In this document: positions 17,713-27,370 of the stretch, one piece after another
How the letters are laid out: each line of letters begins with the position of its first letter
How positions within the stretch are numbered: the stretch's first letter is position 1
NCBI GenBank assembly: GCA_016928765.1
Contig: JAFGKC010000027.1
Span: forward strand, 1-35,282
Direction of reading: 5' to 3'
Origin: Syntrophaceae bacterium
GTDB lineage: Bacteria; Desulfobacterota; Syntrophia; Syntrophales; Smithellaceae
DNA length: 35,282 nucleotides
Position numbers and translations under genes: made by a program
Notes under the pieces: model-generated
Database searches by the model: none
Seen by the model: only the letters and a program-made list of their open reading frames with translations
What the model was told of the DNA's origin: nothing

Positions 17713-18543
17713 TTAAAAGCGATAAACAGTCTTTAACTGCAGGAAATGCCCTTTTGGCGAGTTTTCCGCGTATGCATCGTAAAGATACGTCAGTGTTACA
17801 CTAAACCACGAAAAACGATAATAAAAATCGGCGCCTATGGAAAGCTTTTCTCTGGCGCTGCCACTAACTCTAGAGCCGTCTTGTTGCTTATCTTTGCTAA
17901 TCATCCAGTTGACCGAAGGGCCTAATTTAAATTTGTCCGTCACACTATATCCTAAAAGCGCCTGCAGGTGAAGTTCGTCTCCCGGTAAAACATCGGTGGC
18001 ATTATTTTCTAACCGGAAATAATATTTCACGGCGGCATCAATGCTGAAACTGCCCATTGTCTTGTGAATAAAAACCATGGGCGCAATGTCGTACTGATTT
18101 GAGCCAATATTGGCGGCTTTTGACAAACTGTATTCTCCCGTGGGAAATTTTACAAAGAGCATGGGAAGGATATCAACCTGCTTTACAGGAAGAAAATAAC
18201 CGGCGCCAAGACTGATATCCCCCAAGCCGGAAGAGTCTTGATCCAGCGAACTGATTTTTGTGTAACCAAAAGGAACAACAACGGTCGCGACAAAATCAGG
18301 AGAATAATAACAAAGCCGCAGTATTTCCTGCGCGCTGAAAAGACCAAAGTCTTTGTTTGCTGATTGCCCGCTTTTGTTTGTTGTCTCGTCCGCATAATAA
18401 GCATAGGTATAGGTAAGAAAATAAAACCCCTGCTTAGCGCGCGAGCCATCATAAAAATTTATCGCAAAGGCGTTGCGCGGAAGCAGAACAAACAAAAACA
18501 GCGCAACAGCAAATCGAATATAGCGATGTGACAGCGATGTCAT
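17713..18543 (-). CDS. Outer-membrane beta-barrel transporter (MetA/phenol-degradation-like)
   Basis: 276 aa; signal peptide, GLGDISLGAGYFLP, VKFPTGEYS, terminal aromatic F. Confidence 0.7.
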   Translation of the reverse strand: MTSLSHRYIRFAVALFLFVLLPRNAFAINFYDGSRAKQGFYFLTYTYAYYADETTNKSGQSANKDFGLFSAQEILRLCYYSPDFVATVVVPFGYTKISSLDQDSSGLGDISLGAGYFLPVKQVDILPMLFVKFPTGEYSLSKAANIGSNQYDIAPMVFIHKTMGSFSIDAAVKYYFRLENNATDVLPGDELHLQALLGYSVTDKFKLGPSVNWMISKDKQQDGSRVSGSAREKLSIGADFYYRFSWFSVTLTYLYDAYAENSPKGHFLQLKTVYRF

Positions 18544-18918
18544 ATTACAACTCTCTCGTAAATTTTATGCTACGCTCATACAATAATTTTGCTTGCCTGT
18601 AAAGAAAATAATTAATGTTTCTGTAATGCTATTTTAGATATTTTATCTGTTTCTTTGCAAATCAGGAAAACTTTATCGCTGATGAACAAAAGAGACTGTT
18701 GTTAATAATAAAAATATTCTTCACACGCAAAAAATTCATTACCACTCTTTTTCATGTTTGAATTATGTCAATGAATTTATTTTGAAATAAATGATTATTT
18801 TACTTGAATTATATAAAATTATTTTGTTATACTACATACGGTTAATAAAATAATTTCGCCCCGACAACCGGAAACGAAAAACAAATCTCATTCTACTGGG
18901 CGGCAAGGCGGAAATTTC

Positions 18919-19926
18919 ATGGATGAACTCCGGCACAACTTGCCAGTGCTTCTTTTGCACAACATGAATCCCGAATGGACACCCGAAGAAAAATCGGAAA
19001 GCGGACAAGATGTCGCCACGCTTGGTAACGCGTTGAATGAATTAGGACATCCCATCGAGATTGTAGCTGTTGAAGACGCGCGTCTGGCCGATCGGCTCAT
19101 TTCGTTTGACCCGCGTGATTATATTGTATTCAACTGGTGTGAAGAAATTCCCGGCATTCCGCATAGCGAGCCGGAAGTTGCCGCGGTGATGGAAAAAATG
19201 GGTTTTGTGTTCACCGGTTCTTCTCATGATGTGCTCGCTCTTTCTTACGACAAGCCGCGGGTAAAACGCGTTCTTGACGAAGCAAATATCCCGACACCGC
19301 CATGGGACGTCTTTGATACTCCTGATGTCGGAGGATGGAATATTTATCCCTCCATCGTTAAAGCGGCCAATGAACACTGTAGCATCGGCATTTCTTCTGA
19401 ATCTATTGTTACCTCTCCCGCGGAATTGGAAAATCGAGTAGCTTTCATTCTTGAATCTTACAATCAGCCCGCCCTGGTCGAGAAATTTATCAACGGACGC
19501 GAATTTCTAAGCGCGGTTTGGGGTAACGGAAAAATATCCATGCTTCCCGCCGTGGAAATGGATTACAGCGAGCTTACAGATATCCGAGACCGTCTTTTTA
19601 CTTACGAGGCCAAGTATGTTTCCGGTTCTCGTCTTTATGATAGTATTGATATGTGTGTGCCGGCGGAGTTGGAACCGGCGCCGCTGGCCGAACTGGAAAG
19701 GATAGTCCTTGCCACTTATAAGGCCACCGGCTGCAGAGACTATGGTCGCGTAGATGTCCGATATCTCAACGGGATTTTCTATGTTATTGACGTTAACCCG
19801 AATCCCGATATAAATCCGCAGACTTCCATGACCCATGCCGCGGCTGAAGCGGGATACTCTTATGGTCAAATGGGCAGTCGCATCGTTAATCTTGCCGCAG
19901 CCCGGCATCCGCTTTTCCGTAAATAA
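18919..19926 (+). CDS. D-alanine--D-alanine ligase family ATP-grasp protein
   Basis: 335 aa; GFVFTGSSHDVLALSYDKPRVKRVLDEANIPTPPW, YGRVDVRYLNGIFYVIDVNPNPDI. Confidence 0.88.
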   Translation: MDELRHNLPVLLLHNMNPEWTPEEKSESGQDVATLGNALNELGHPIEIVAVEDARLADRLISFDPRDYIVFNWCEEIPGIPHSEPEVAAVMEKMGFVFTGSSHDVLALSYDKPRVKRVLDEANIPTPPWDVFDTPDVGGWNIYPSIVKAANEHCSIGISSESIVTSPAELENRVAFILESYNQPALVEKFINGREFLSAVWGNGKISMLPAVEMDYSELTDIRDRLFTYEAKYVSGSRLYDSIDMCVPAELEPAPLAELERIVLATYKATGCRDYGRVDVRYLNGIFYVIDVNPNPDINPQTSMTHAAAEAGYSYGQMGSRIVNLAAARHPLFRK

Positions 19927-20209
19927 GTATTATCATCAAAACTTCAACTACCGCCTCCAATAATTTCCTAAAAAATAATTTTTAAAAATGAAACAAAGAA
20001 AAAGATGATAATAAATTTAAAGATGTGGCCAAAAATAAGAAGCAATTCTCTTGTTCAAAAACAATATTTTTTTGATCGCGGACAAATTATATTTTACGCG
20101 AAGTGCAATTACGTTTTTTCCCTTTTAATAACGATTGACGAATTTTAAATATTGTGTAATGTAATGATAAACATATGTATTGCAGTATCTTTAAAATCAC
20201 GAGGAAATC

Positions 20210-21079
20210 ATGACCAGTAAAAATCGCGCGGCGATGACAATATTCGCTATATGTGTAGTTTTGTTCTTTTTAACCGTCTCTACGGGAATTGCAAAAGAAC
20301 TGAATTCTTCCACCCAATCGAGCCATATTCCTAAAATGCCAGTACTGCGTTCCGCCACCGCTTTGGTTGTTGACCAGGACACAGGTGAATTCATCATTCA
20401 GAAAAAAGCTAACACCATAGTGCCTATCGCTTCCATCACCAAACTGATGACTGCCATGGTCGCTCTTGACGCGGATATGGATCTTGAAGAATCAATAACC
20501 ATCGAGAGCGAGGACCTCTTCGGCCTTCGCCGCCGCATTCGCGCTATTCTGCCTGCAGGCACTGAGATTACACGCAGAGAAGCTCTTTTGCTAACACTTA
20601 TGTCTTCAGACAATCGCTGCGCCCGAGCTTTGGGACGCACATATCCGGGGGGCATGGAAGCCTTCGTCAGTGCCATGAACGAAAAAGCTCTATCTTTGGG
20701 ATTAAATGAAACACGTTTTGTAGAACCCACCGGACTTTCCAGTAATAATGTCTCTTCCGCGCGGGATTTAGTCCAATTGGTTGATGCCGCGTATCGATAT
20801 GATCTGATCAGGGAATTTACTACCTGTAAAAAAACTGTTATCGACGCAGGCCAGCACTTAAGAGAATTTTATAACACCAACCGTTTAGTGCAAAATCCCG
20901 GCTGGAATATCGGACTTTCCAAGACCGGTTTTATCAAAGCCTCGGGCCGATGCCTTGTAATGCAGGCGGAAGTGGCACAGCGTTCATTAATTATCATTCT
21001 GCTTGATTCTTACGGCAAGCTCACCCGCATCGGCGACGCTAACCGAATCAGGCAATGGTTGGAGAAAATGTCGCTTTAG
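20210..21079 (+). CDS. D-alanyl-D-alanine carboxypeptidase/endopeptidase, peptidase S11
   Basis: 289 aa; SxxK (SITK), SxN (SDN), KTG motifs. Confidence 0.9.
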   Translation: MTSKNRAAMTIFAICVVLFFLTVSTGIAKELNSSTQSSHIPKMPVLRSATALVVDQDTGEFIIQKKANTIVPIASITKLMTAMVALDADMDLEESITIESEDLFGLRRRIRAILPAGTEITRREALLLTLMSSDNRCARALGRTYPGGMEAFVSAMNEKALSLGLNETRFVEPTGLSSNNVSSARDLVQLVDAAYRYDLIREFTTCKKTVIDAGQHLREFYNTNRLVQNPGWNIGLSKTGFIKASGRCLVMQAEVAQRSLIIILLDSYGKLTRIGDANRIRQWLEKMSL

Positions 21080-21156
21080 GTATTATTCATGCCTACTTTT
21101 CATATATTAATTAAAAAGGCTGCGTGATTTAACTTATCTCATTTATTTAATATACT

Positions 21157-21556
21157 TTAATCAAACGCAGAACTGGTTTTCCATACTTCCCAAACCTTGC
21201 CTACCAGATCGGGGCCGGGTTTGAGCGTTGGCTTACCCGGTTTCCAGCCCAATGGCGTGGCCTCGGTTCCCTTGCTGTTGCGGACATGCTGAAAGGCCTG
21301 CATCTGTCGTAAAGTTTCGCCCACGTTACGTCCTACCGGAGGAGTAAGCACTTCAAAACCCTGGATAATGCCATCGGGATCGATAAGAAATCTGCCGCGC
21401 GCCTCCACGCCCGCATCTTCCAGATAAACGCCAAAAACGGAACCGACTTTATCTCCTTTATGGCTTTTTGTTTTGTGATTTCTTTTTTATTTTCAACTTT
21501 TTCACCAACAGACCTACCTATAGTTCTGGCACATCCAGTATTGTTTTCAGCGGCTA
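21157..21556 (-). pseudogene. Decayed paralogue of the Sec-containing peroxiredoxin (internal deletion)
   Basis: C-terminal part ([42 protein letters not shown]...) near-identical to 26336..27061; N-terminal remnant AAENNTGCARTIGRSVGEKVENKKEITKQKAIKE in a different frame; central part with the Sec codon absent; start codon ATG appears as ATA. Confidence 0.85.
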
Positions 21557-21680
21557 TAAATTATTATATTCTTACTAGTTTAACAATTTCGTTCGCCTAT
21601 TAAAGACTTATCTTCACAATCATTGTTAACAATGTTGGCTTTTCCATTTATACAATTCATAAATACACAAATCCATCCCG

Positions 21681-22985
21681 CTAAAAGTAGTAGCCTATTC
21701 GCAATTCAATGCGATAATCATTTTGTTTTTCTCCGAATTCAGAATCTCCTGCGCCTGTGATAAAACCTGCGCGAAGTCTAAGTTCCAAATTGGTAATGCC
21801 GGTGTAGAGCAACTCTGGTATGATACTGGCACTTAAGTCATCCATATTGATCATGCAGGTGAGCGACGGCGAAAAATAAAGGATGCCGAACGGTTCCTTC
21901 TGGATTAACCGAACGTACAAATAATTACGCATGGCACTGGACCTTGCGTAGCCAGATTCGGCAAGCTGCATCGCCCGGCCAAGTCCCGTCAGATCACCCG
22001 ACGTTTGATAGGCATTGAATCCACTGGAAATGAGACTGTAAAAGTTTTTCATCTCATCACGGCTGAAGCCAGCACTGTTATGATAAAACTCCATGATCGT
22101 AGTTAGATCGAATGAAGTGAGATACCTCAAGCCAACCAAAAAGCTGTGCGCCTCGTCTTCAACCTGTCTTGCCGCGCCGGCTGGGTCCATAACGGTTTTG
22201 CGATGGTTGGTAGTCCATGCGTATTCCCCGTGAATTTCAAAATTTGTGGTAAGGTTGCGGGAAAAATCAAAGCCGTAACGATTTGGACGGCTGCCGCCGG
22301 CCATAAACAACAAATCAATATCCGTATCATAAAAAAGGAAATACAGGCGGCCCGCGATGTTTAGATGGTTCGTGTTACCAAAGTCACTATTAATGTGTTC
22401 GTAAACGGGAAAAAGCACCGGCGTGAAGGAAAGAGTTTTGAGCGGTCCGCCAAAACTGCGAATGAAATCAGCAGTGGCAATAACGTAACCTTCCATCGCC
22501 TGTTCGGGATCATCCGGGTCTTTGGGCCGATCGGCAAAAGCAACGGGGTTCCAAGCGTAACCCTTACCCCATTTCAATGTCTTCTTGCCGACGTCGATTT
22601 TAACGGACGTCAGCGGTTTTGTCGACGCGTAAGCTTCGTAAAATGTGGTCTTTTCCGAACCATTTGTGTGATCGTTATATTGAAGGTCGGTGTTGAGGCG
22701 GGCAAATATCCGTAGAATGCTCTTTTCGTAGCTTCCTTCCAGCCTCACCCTGCCGTTGGCTTCCCCCAGAGTTTGCCGGTGCGAATCGTCATAAAAACGC
22801 AACTTATAAAAAGCGGCATCCGTATCCAGGCCATAAAGAACGGGCCGGGCTTCTACATAACCAGAAAATTGGTAAGGCTTCTTTTCAATTTCGGAAAGAT
22901 CGAAGGTATAATTCTCCTCGGCCAACGCCAAAAAAGGGAATGCCAAAAACAGCAAAGCCAGGAAGATTAACCCAGATCGTTTCAT
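21681..22985 (-). CDS. Outer-membrane beta-barrel protein
   Basis: 434 aa; signal peptide, alternating beta pattern, terminal RIELRIGYYF. Confidence 0.7.
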   Translation of the reverse strand: MKRSGLIFLALLFLAFPFLALAEENYTFDLSEIEKKPYQFSGYVEARPVLYGLDTDAAFYKLRFYDDSHRQTLGEANGRVRLEGSYEKSILRIFARLNTDLQYNDHTNGSEKTTFYEAYASTKPLTSVKIDVGKKTLKWGKGYAWNPVAFADRPKDPDDPEQAMEGYVIATADFIRSFGGPLKTLSFTPVLFPVYEHINSDFGNTNHLNIAGRLYFLFYDTDIDLLFMAGGSRPNRYGFDFSRNLTTNFEIHGEYAWTTNHRKTVMDPAGAARQVEDEAHSFLVGLRYLTSFDLTTIMEFYHNSAGFSRDEMKNFYSLISSGFNAYQTSGDLTGLGRAMQLAESGYARSSAMRNYLYVRLIQKEPFGILYFSPSLTCMINMDDLSASIIPELLYTGITNLELRLRAGFITGAGDSEFGEKQNDYRIELRIGYYF

Positions 22986-23720
22986 CTAGCGCAGCGACTC
23001 CAAATTCGGCATGAAGGTAAGTGTGAATATTTCATCCTTGAACGTCCGCTTTTTTACCTTGGCCATAATCATGACAGATTTGTAACCTTTATAAAGCGGG
23101 CTGTCTGTTTCGGTGACCGCTGGCCGGACGATACCGCCGCCGAAATCCTTCACTTCTTTGAAATAAAGGGTTTTGATCAGCATATTCGCCTCGGTCAAGC
23201 ATTCAATTTTTGTCGGCAGCTTTTTCTTTTTATCCACCCAGATTTTGAGCTGATCATAGGCCACACTTTTGGTTTTGGCTTTAAGATACAGAAGATACTC
23301 GCTACTTTTTTCTTCCACCTTCGCCACATTGTATTCAGCGTTGTAATCCAGTTGCATAATGTCTGCATTATTAAATACCCCGCCCACAACCGATTGCATG
23401 CTGGTTATGCGGATGGGCTTGCCGACATTGGGAATGTTGAGCCACATGTTGTCGCCCAGGCGCAACGTGCTTCTGCCTTTTTCACTGGCCGGCGCCAGAA
23501 AGACGGAGGCCACTTTGTCAGTACCTTTTTTAACAGTAAAAAGGGTAAATTCTTTTTTCTTGCCATTCGGTTCGATATTGATTAGTTTGCGATAAGATTC
23601 GTAAGATTCCGGAGAAAGATTACGATCCACTTCTTTAAGTAAATTTGTGCCGTCCACAGCAAAAGCGTAAACCGGCAAGGCGATAGCCAGGGCAAGAACG
23701 AAATTAATTATTTTAAACAT
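22986..23720 (-). CDS. Outer membrane lipoprotein-sorting protein (LolA-like)
   Basis: 244 aa; signal peptide, GDNMWLNIPNVGKPIRI, LYLKAKTKSVAYDQLKIWVDKKKKLPTKIECL. Confidence 0.82.
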   Translation of the reverse strand: MFKIINFVLALAIALPVYAFAVDGTNLLKEVDRNLSPESYESYRKLINIEPNGKKKEFTLFTVKKGTDKVASVFLAPASEKGRSTLRLGDNMWLNIPNVGKPIRITSMQSVVGGVFNNADIMQLDYNAEYNVAKVEEKSSEYLLYLKAKTKSVAYDQLKIWVDKKKKLPTKIECLTEANMLIKTLYFKEVKDFGGGIVRPAVTETDSPLYKGYKSVMIMAKVKKRTFKDEIFTLTFMPNLESLR

Positions 23721-23732
23721 GATGATTTTCTC

Positions 23733-24119
23733 CTATTGAATTACTTTTTTGACGGCATCGACAACAGTTCCTTTGAATGTAAGACAATTAATGTGCTTTG
23801 CTTCCATCGCTGCAATCATTTTATTGCCGAAATTACTGGCAATAATCATTGTAACACCTTTACTAGACAAGTAATCAACTACCATAATGCTTGCTCCACC
23901 GCCAGCATCCTTGTGAGGATTATTAATTTCTTCAATTAATTTTCTCTTACCGTCAAAAATGAGAAAATAATGACCTCTTGCCGCCACGGGGCTTACAATT
24001 GAAGCTACGGTATTTCCTTCCGATATAACCGCTATCTTCTGCTTATCTGCCCACGCCATGAAGAATGTGACGGTCAAAACAAAAACAACCGCAAATCCTA
24101 ACAAAAGTATTTTTCTCAT
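23733..24119 (-). CDS. NifX/NifB-like (dinitrogenase iron-molybdenum cofactor) domain protein with signal peptide
   Basis: MRKILLLGFAVVFVLTVTFFMAWA signal followed by KIAVISEGNTVASIVSPVAARGHYFLIFD...VVDYLSSKGVTMIIASNFGNKMIAAMEAKHINCL; SD GGAGGAG before ATG at 24117-24119. Confidence 0.7.
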   Translation of the reverse strand: MRKILLLGFAVVFVLTVTFFMAWADKQKIAVISEGNTVASIVSPVAARGHYFLIFDGKRKLIEEINNPHKDAGGGASIMVVDYLSSKGVTMIIASNFGNKMIAAMEAKHINCLTFKGTVVDAVKKVIQ

Positions 24120-24132
24120 AAAAACTCCTCCT

Positions 24133-25371
24133 TTATACATGTCGCAGCGCTTCAATCGGTTCCATCTTGGATGCCTTAATCGCGGGTTGAAGACTTGCCG
24201 CTACGGCAACCACAATAACAATGACCGGCACAAAAAGCAGATCAAAAAAGGACAGTTTTGCAGTCAGTAGCAAACCTTTTTGTTGACCGAAATCAAAACT
24301 AATGCCAATTAAGTTGACAATGCCAATAATTAAAATTCCGATCAAAACGCCGATTATTGCGCCGACCACACCCATGCAAAACCCTTCAATAATAAACATG
24401 GACCTAATTTTTCCCGGCAATGTCCCGATGGCAGCAATTGTTCCGATTTCGCGGATGCGTTCATAGACAGCCATAATCATAACGTTCATAATGCTGATGA
24501 TCACAATGGCAATGAGCATGATGCGAATGAAAAAAGTCATGACATCAATCATCCGGGCAATGTTGAAAAAAGGCGAGAGATCTTCCCACGAATGCACCTC
24601 AAACATCGGCTGTCCCTGCTTGTTGACTTCTTCCATCACTGTTCCTTTGAGTTGCCGTACAACAGCGGCAAGTTGGCTGAAATCTTTCAATCGGACAGCT
24701 ACTTCGCTTACTTCCGTTTCGGTCATGCGCAGAACCTCGGCCGCGTCTTCAATATGAACATAACCGTCTCGTCCGCCCGGGCCGGTAGCGCTCTCTAGAA
24801 TGCCCGAAACGATGAATTGCTTGCCGTTGACCGAACCATCCGCGTTGGTCGCCACTACTACGACTGGATCGCCGGGTTTCACTTTCATTCCCTTGGCCAG
24901 AAGCGCGGGAATCAAAATCTCTCCCCTTGCAAGAGTCGGCTTGCCCTCCATAATACGAGAAGGGAAAAGAGGGGCTGTTTTAAACTCTGCTTCGGGGTCA
25001 ATGCCGTTTAAACGAATGTTGGTTGTCTCGGTAAAGTTGCTGAACATTCCTCCGAACTTAAGACGGGGCGAAAAAGTTTCCACATGCTTATTCGACCTAA
25101 GTATCTGAGCTATTTTTTGATAGGCTGCCTGTTTCATATTCAGGTTCAGCGGCAGGTTGTCGATGGAAGCGACATAGCCTTTGCGATGCAACTGAAGGTG
25201 TCCCATCATGGAATCAGTAATCTGGCCGGTAATCATGGCTTTGAATGATCCGCTGATGGAAACAAAAACCAGCACAAAGACAACTCCAATCGTGATTAGG
25301 GAGGCTGTAAGCAATGTTCGCCGTTTATAGCGGATTAGATTACGTATGGCGATTTTAAAAAGATTACGCAT
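24133..25371 (-). CDS. ABC transporter permease, MacB/LolC-E-like (FtsX domain)
   Basis: 412 aa; MacB periplasmic core plus FtsX TMs (IMNVMIMAVYERIREIGTIAAIGTLPGKIRSMFIIEG). Confidence 0.9.
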   Translation of the reverse strand: MRNLFKIAIRNLIRYKRRTLLTASLITIGVVFVLVFVSISGSFKAMITGQITDSMMGHLQLHRKGYVASIDNLPLNLNMKQAAYQKIAQILRSNKHVETFSPRLKFGGMFSNFTETTNIRLNGIDPEAEFKTAPLFPSRIMEGKPTLARGEILIPALLAKGMKVKPGDPVVVVATNADGSVNGKQFIVSGILESATGPGGRDGYVHIEDAAEVLRMTETEVSEVAVRLKDFSQLAAVVRQLKGTVMEEVNKQGQPMFEVHSWEDLSPFFNIARMIDVMTFFIRIMLIAIVIISIMNVMIMAVYERIREIGTIAAIGTLPGKIRSMFIIEGFCMGVVGAIIGVLIGILIIGIVNLIGISFDFGQQKGLLLTAKLSFFDLLFVPVIVIVVAVAASLQPAIKASKMEPIEALRHV

Positions 25372-26068
25372 GGGCGGAACCTCCTTTCACTTCTTTACCG
25401 GCAAGTTCTCCGTCCACCAACCGGTAGATGACTTCCGCTTCACCGACAATTTTTGTGTCGTGAGTGGAAAAAATGAAGGTGGTTCCTAGCTCGTCACGCA
25501 TTTTCTTCATTAGCCCAATCACGGTGTAGGCTGTCTGAGAATCCAAGTTGGCCGTGGGCTCATCGGCCAAGACCAGCACAGGATTGGTAACCAACGCGCG
25601 GGCAATTGCCACCCGCTGCTTCTGACCACCAGAAATTTGCTGGGGATATTTGTTCCTCTGATCGGCCATCCCGACCGCATCAAGCATTTTCACGATTCTC
25701 TCTCTGCGCTCACTAGGTTCGATATTCTGGACCATGATCAAGGGATATTCAATGTTTTCATAAACAGTCAGGACAGGGATCATATTGAAGTCCTGAAAAA
25801 TGAATCCCAGATTCTTTCCCCGGAAGGCGGCACTTTCTTTTCTAGAAAGCGGCGCTACATCGAACCCCGCGACCGTCAGTTTGCCTGTCGAGGGTTTATC
25901 CAGGCAACCGATCAAATTTAAAAGTGTTGTCTTCCCGCTTCCTGACGGCCCGACAAAAGAAACAAACGAAGCGGGGTCGATTTCAAAATCCAACCCCTGG
26001 AGGGCATGTACTATCACGTCTTCCGTCTGGTAATCCTTGTAAATGTTTACCGCCGTAATTAGTGCCAT
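25364..26068 (-). CDS. ABC transporter ATP-binding protein, LolD/MacB-like
   Basis: 234 aa; Walker A GPSGSGKTT, signature ISGGQKQRVAIARAL, Walker B VLVLADEPT. Confidence 0.93.
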   Translation of the reverse strand: MALITAVNIYKDYQTEDVIVHALQGLDFEIDPASFVSFVGPSGSGKTTLLNLIGCLDKPSTGKLTVAGFDVAPLSRKESAAFRGKNLGFIFQDFNMIPVLTVYENIEYPLIMVQNIEPSERRERIVKMLDAVGMADQRNKYPQQISGGQKQRVAIARALVTNPVLVLADEPTANLDSQTAYTVIGLMKKMRDELGTTFIFSTHDTKIVGEAEVIYRLVDGELAGKEVKGGSAHA

Positions 26069-26283
26069 TTTATTAATTCCTCTGTATATTTATGTTGTGT
26101 TGAGTTCGATTTTTTCGATCATGGTTGATGCCCGATTGGACAGCGTAAAGTTCAGAATCTTCAGTTCAGAGAACGGCTCCTCAGTTTTATATCCGCCCTG
26201 AAATAGGCAAACAAAACGAAAACTATTAGCAAAATAGAAATAGGGAAAATGCGCCGCATGAAAATTCCTGAACAAAAATATTA

Positions 26284-26317
26284 CGGCGGGCAACCTCATA
26301 AAAAAAGCCGCCCGCCG
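26284..26317 (-). terminator. Possible terminator downstream of the Sec-peroxiredoxin
   Basis: 8-bp GC stem CGGCGGGC...GCCCGCCG followed by TAATATTTTTG on the minus strand; long 18-nt loop. Confidence 0.4.
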
Positions 26318-26335
26318 GTTATTTGTTAAAGAAGA

Positions 26336-27061
26336 TCAGTCGTCAAAGGCTGAACTGGTTTTCCAAACTTCCCAAACCTTGCCTACCAGATCGGGGCCTG
26401 GTTTGAGCGTCGGTTTGCCCGGCTTCCAGCCCGATGGCGTGGCCTCGGTTCCCTTGCTGTTGCGCACATGCTGAAAGGCCTGAAGTTGACGTAAAGTTTC
26501 AGCCACGTTACGTCCTACCGGCGGGGTAAGCACTTCAAAGCCCTGGATGATGCCATCGGGATCAATAAGAAATCTGCCGCGCGCTTCCACGCCCGCATCT
26601 TCCAGATATACGCCGAAGACGGAACCAACTTTTCCTCCGCCATCGGAAAGCATCGGGAAAGGAATGCCGCCTTTGACCATTTTAGAAAGTTCATGTTCGT
26701 CCCACATTTTGTGGACAAAAACACTATCCACGCTCATGGATAATACTTCCACTCCAAGTTTCTGGAACTCCGGATATTTTTCGGCGACCGCCGAAATTTC
26801 CGTTGCTCAGACAAAAGTGAAATCGCCAGGATAGAAGCAAAGGCTCACCCATTTGCCAAGATAATCGGAAAGTTTTATATTGATAAATTTACCTTTATGA
26901 TAAGCCGGGGCGGTAAAATCCGGCGCCTTTTTGCCAACGGTTACCATAGTTCTCACCTCCTTGATGGCTTCTTGTTTGGGGGTTTCTTTTTTATTGTCAA
27001 CTTTTTCTCCGACCGGACCGCCCGTAGGCCTGGCGCACCCGGCCTTGATTTCCTCAGCCAT
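26336..27061 (-). CDS. AhpC/Prx-family peroxiredoxin with candidate selenocysteine 85 (TGA 26807-26809)
   Basis: ORFs 26807..27061 and 26336..26752 are in the same frame and the gap is open. Readthrough [13 protein letters not shown][U][40 protein letters not shown] at the peroxidatic Cys of DFTFVCPTE. Confidence 0.94.
26779..26796 (-). promoter_or_regulatory. Candidate bacterial SECIS hairpin of the Prx-type peroxiredoxin
   Basis: 10 nt after TGA: UUUCGGC-GGUC-GCCGAAA, perfect 7-bp stem with GGUC loop. Confidence 0.88.
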
Positions 27062-27133
27062 AAAGAATCCTCCTTTCTTCCCCGAATGTTCTTTTAAATA
27101 CTTTCCTTTCTCCTGTTATAAAACATTTTAATC

Positions 27134-27370
27134 TTAATTCGCCTGATTTCTTTCTGTTATAACATCATTGATCTCCCGCATAAGACTACTCAAATCAAAC
27201 GAATACTTTTGGGAAATTTCTTCAATCGTATCGAATAAACAGTTGCAGCATAGACAAACTCCCGCCAAATCATCATATCGGCGGAATACGGCGTCTGTGG
27301 TCGGCCATTTTGAAACGATATCCAGCAATGTTGCATCGGCTGTGACAGTCGCATTAATGGATGAGTTCAT
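27134..27370 (-). CDS. Small DUF1858-like protein
   Basis: 78 aa; TLLDIVSKWPTTDAVFRRYDDLAGVCLCCNCLFDTIEEISQKY, DUF1858-type with Cys cluster. Confidence 0.65.
   Translation of the reverse strand: MNSSINATVTADATLLDIVSKWPTTDAVFRRYDDLAGVCLCCNCLFDTIEEISQKYSFDLSSLMREINDVITERNQAN

Noticed and set aside
3640-27061. TGA reassigned generally (for example to Trp or Gly) instead of Sec
   Set aside because: Several genes end normally at TGA (e.g. 30733-30735, 26336-26338, 15375-15377), and the in-frame TGAs occur only at cysteine-type positions with hairpins.
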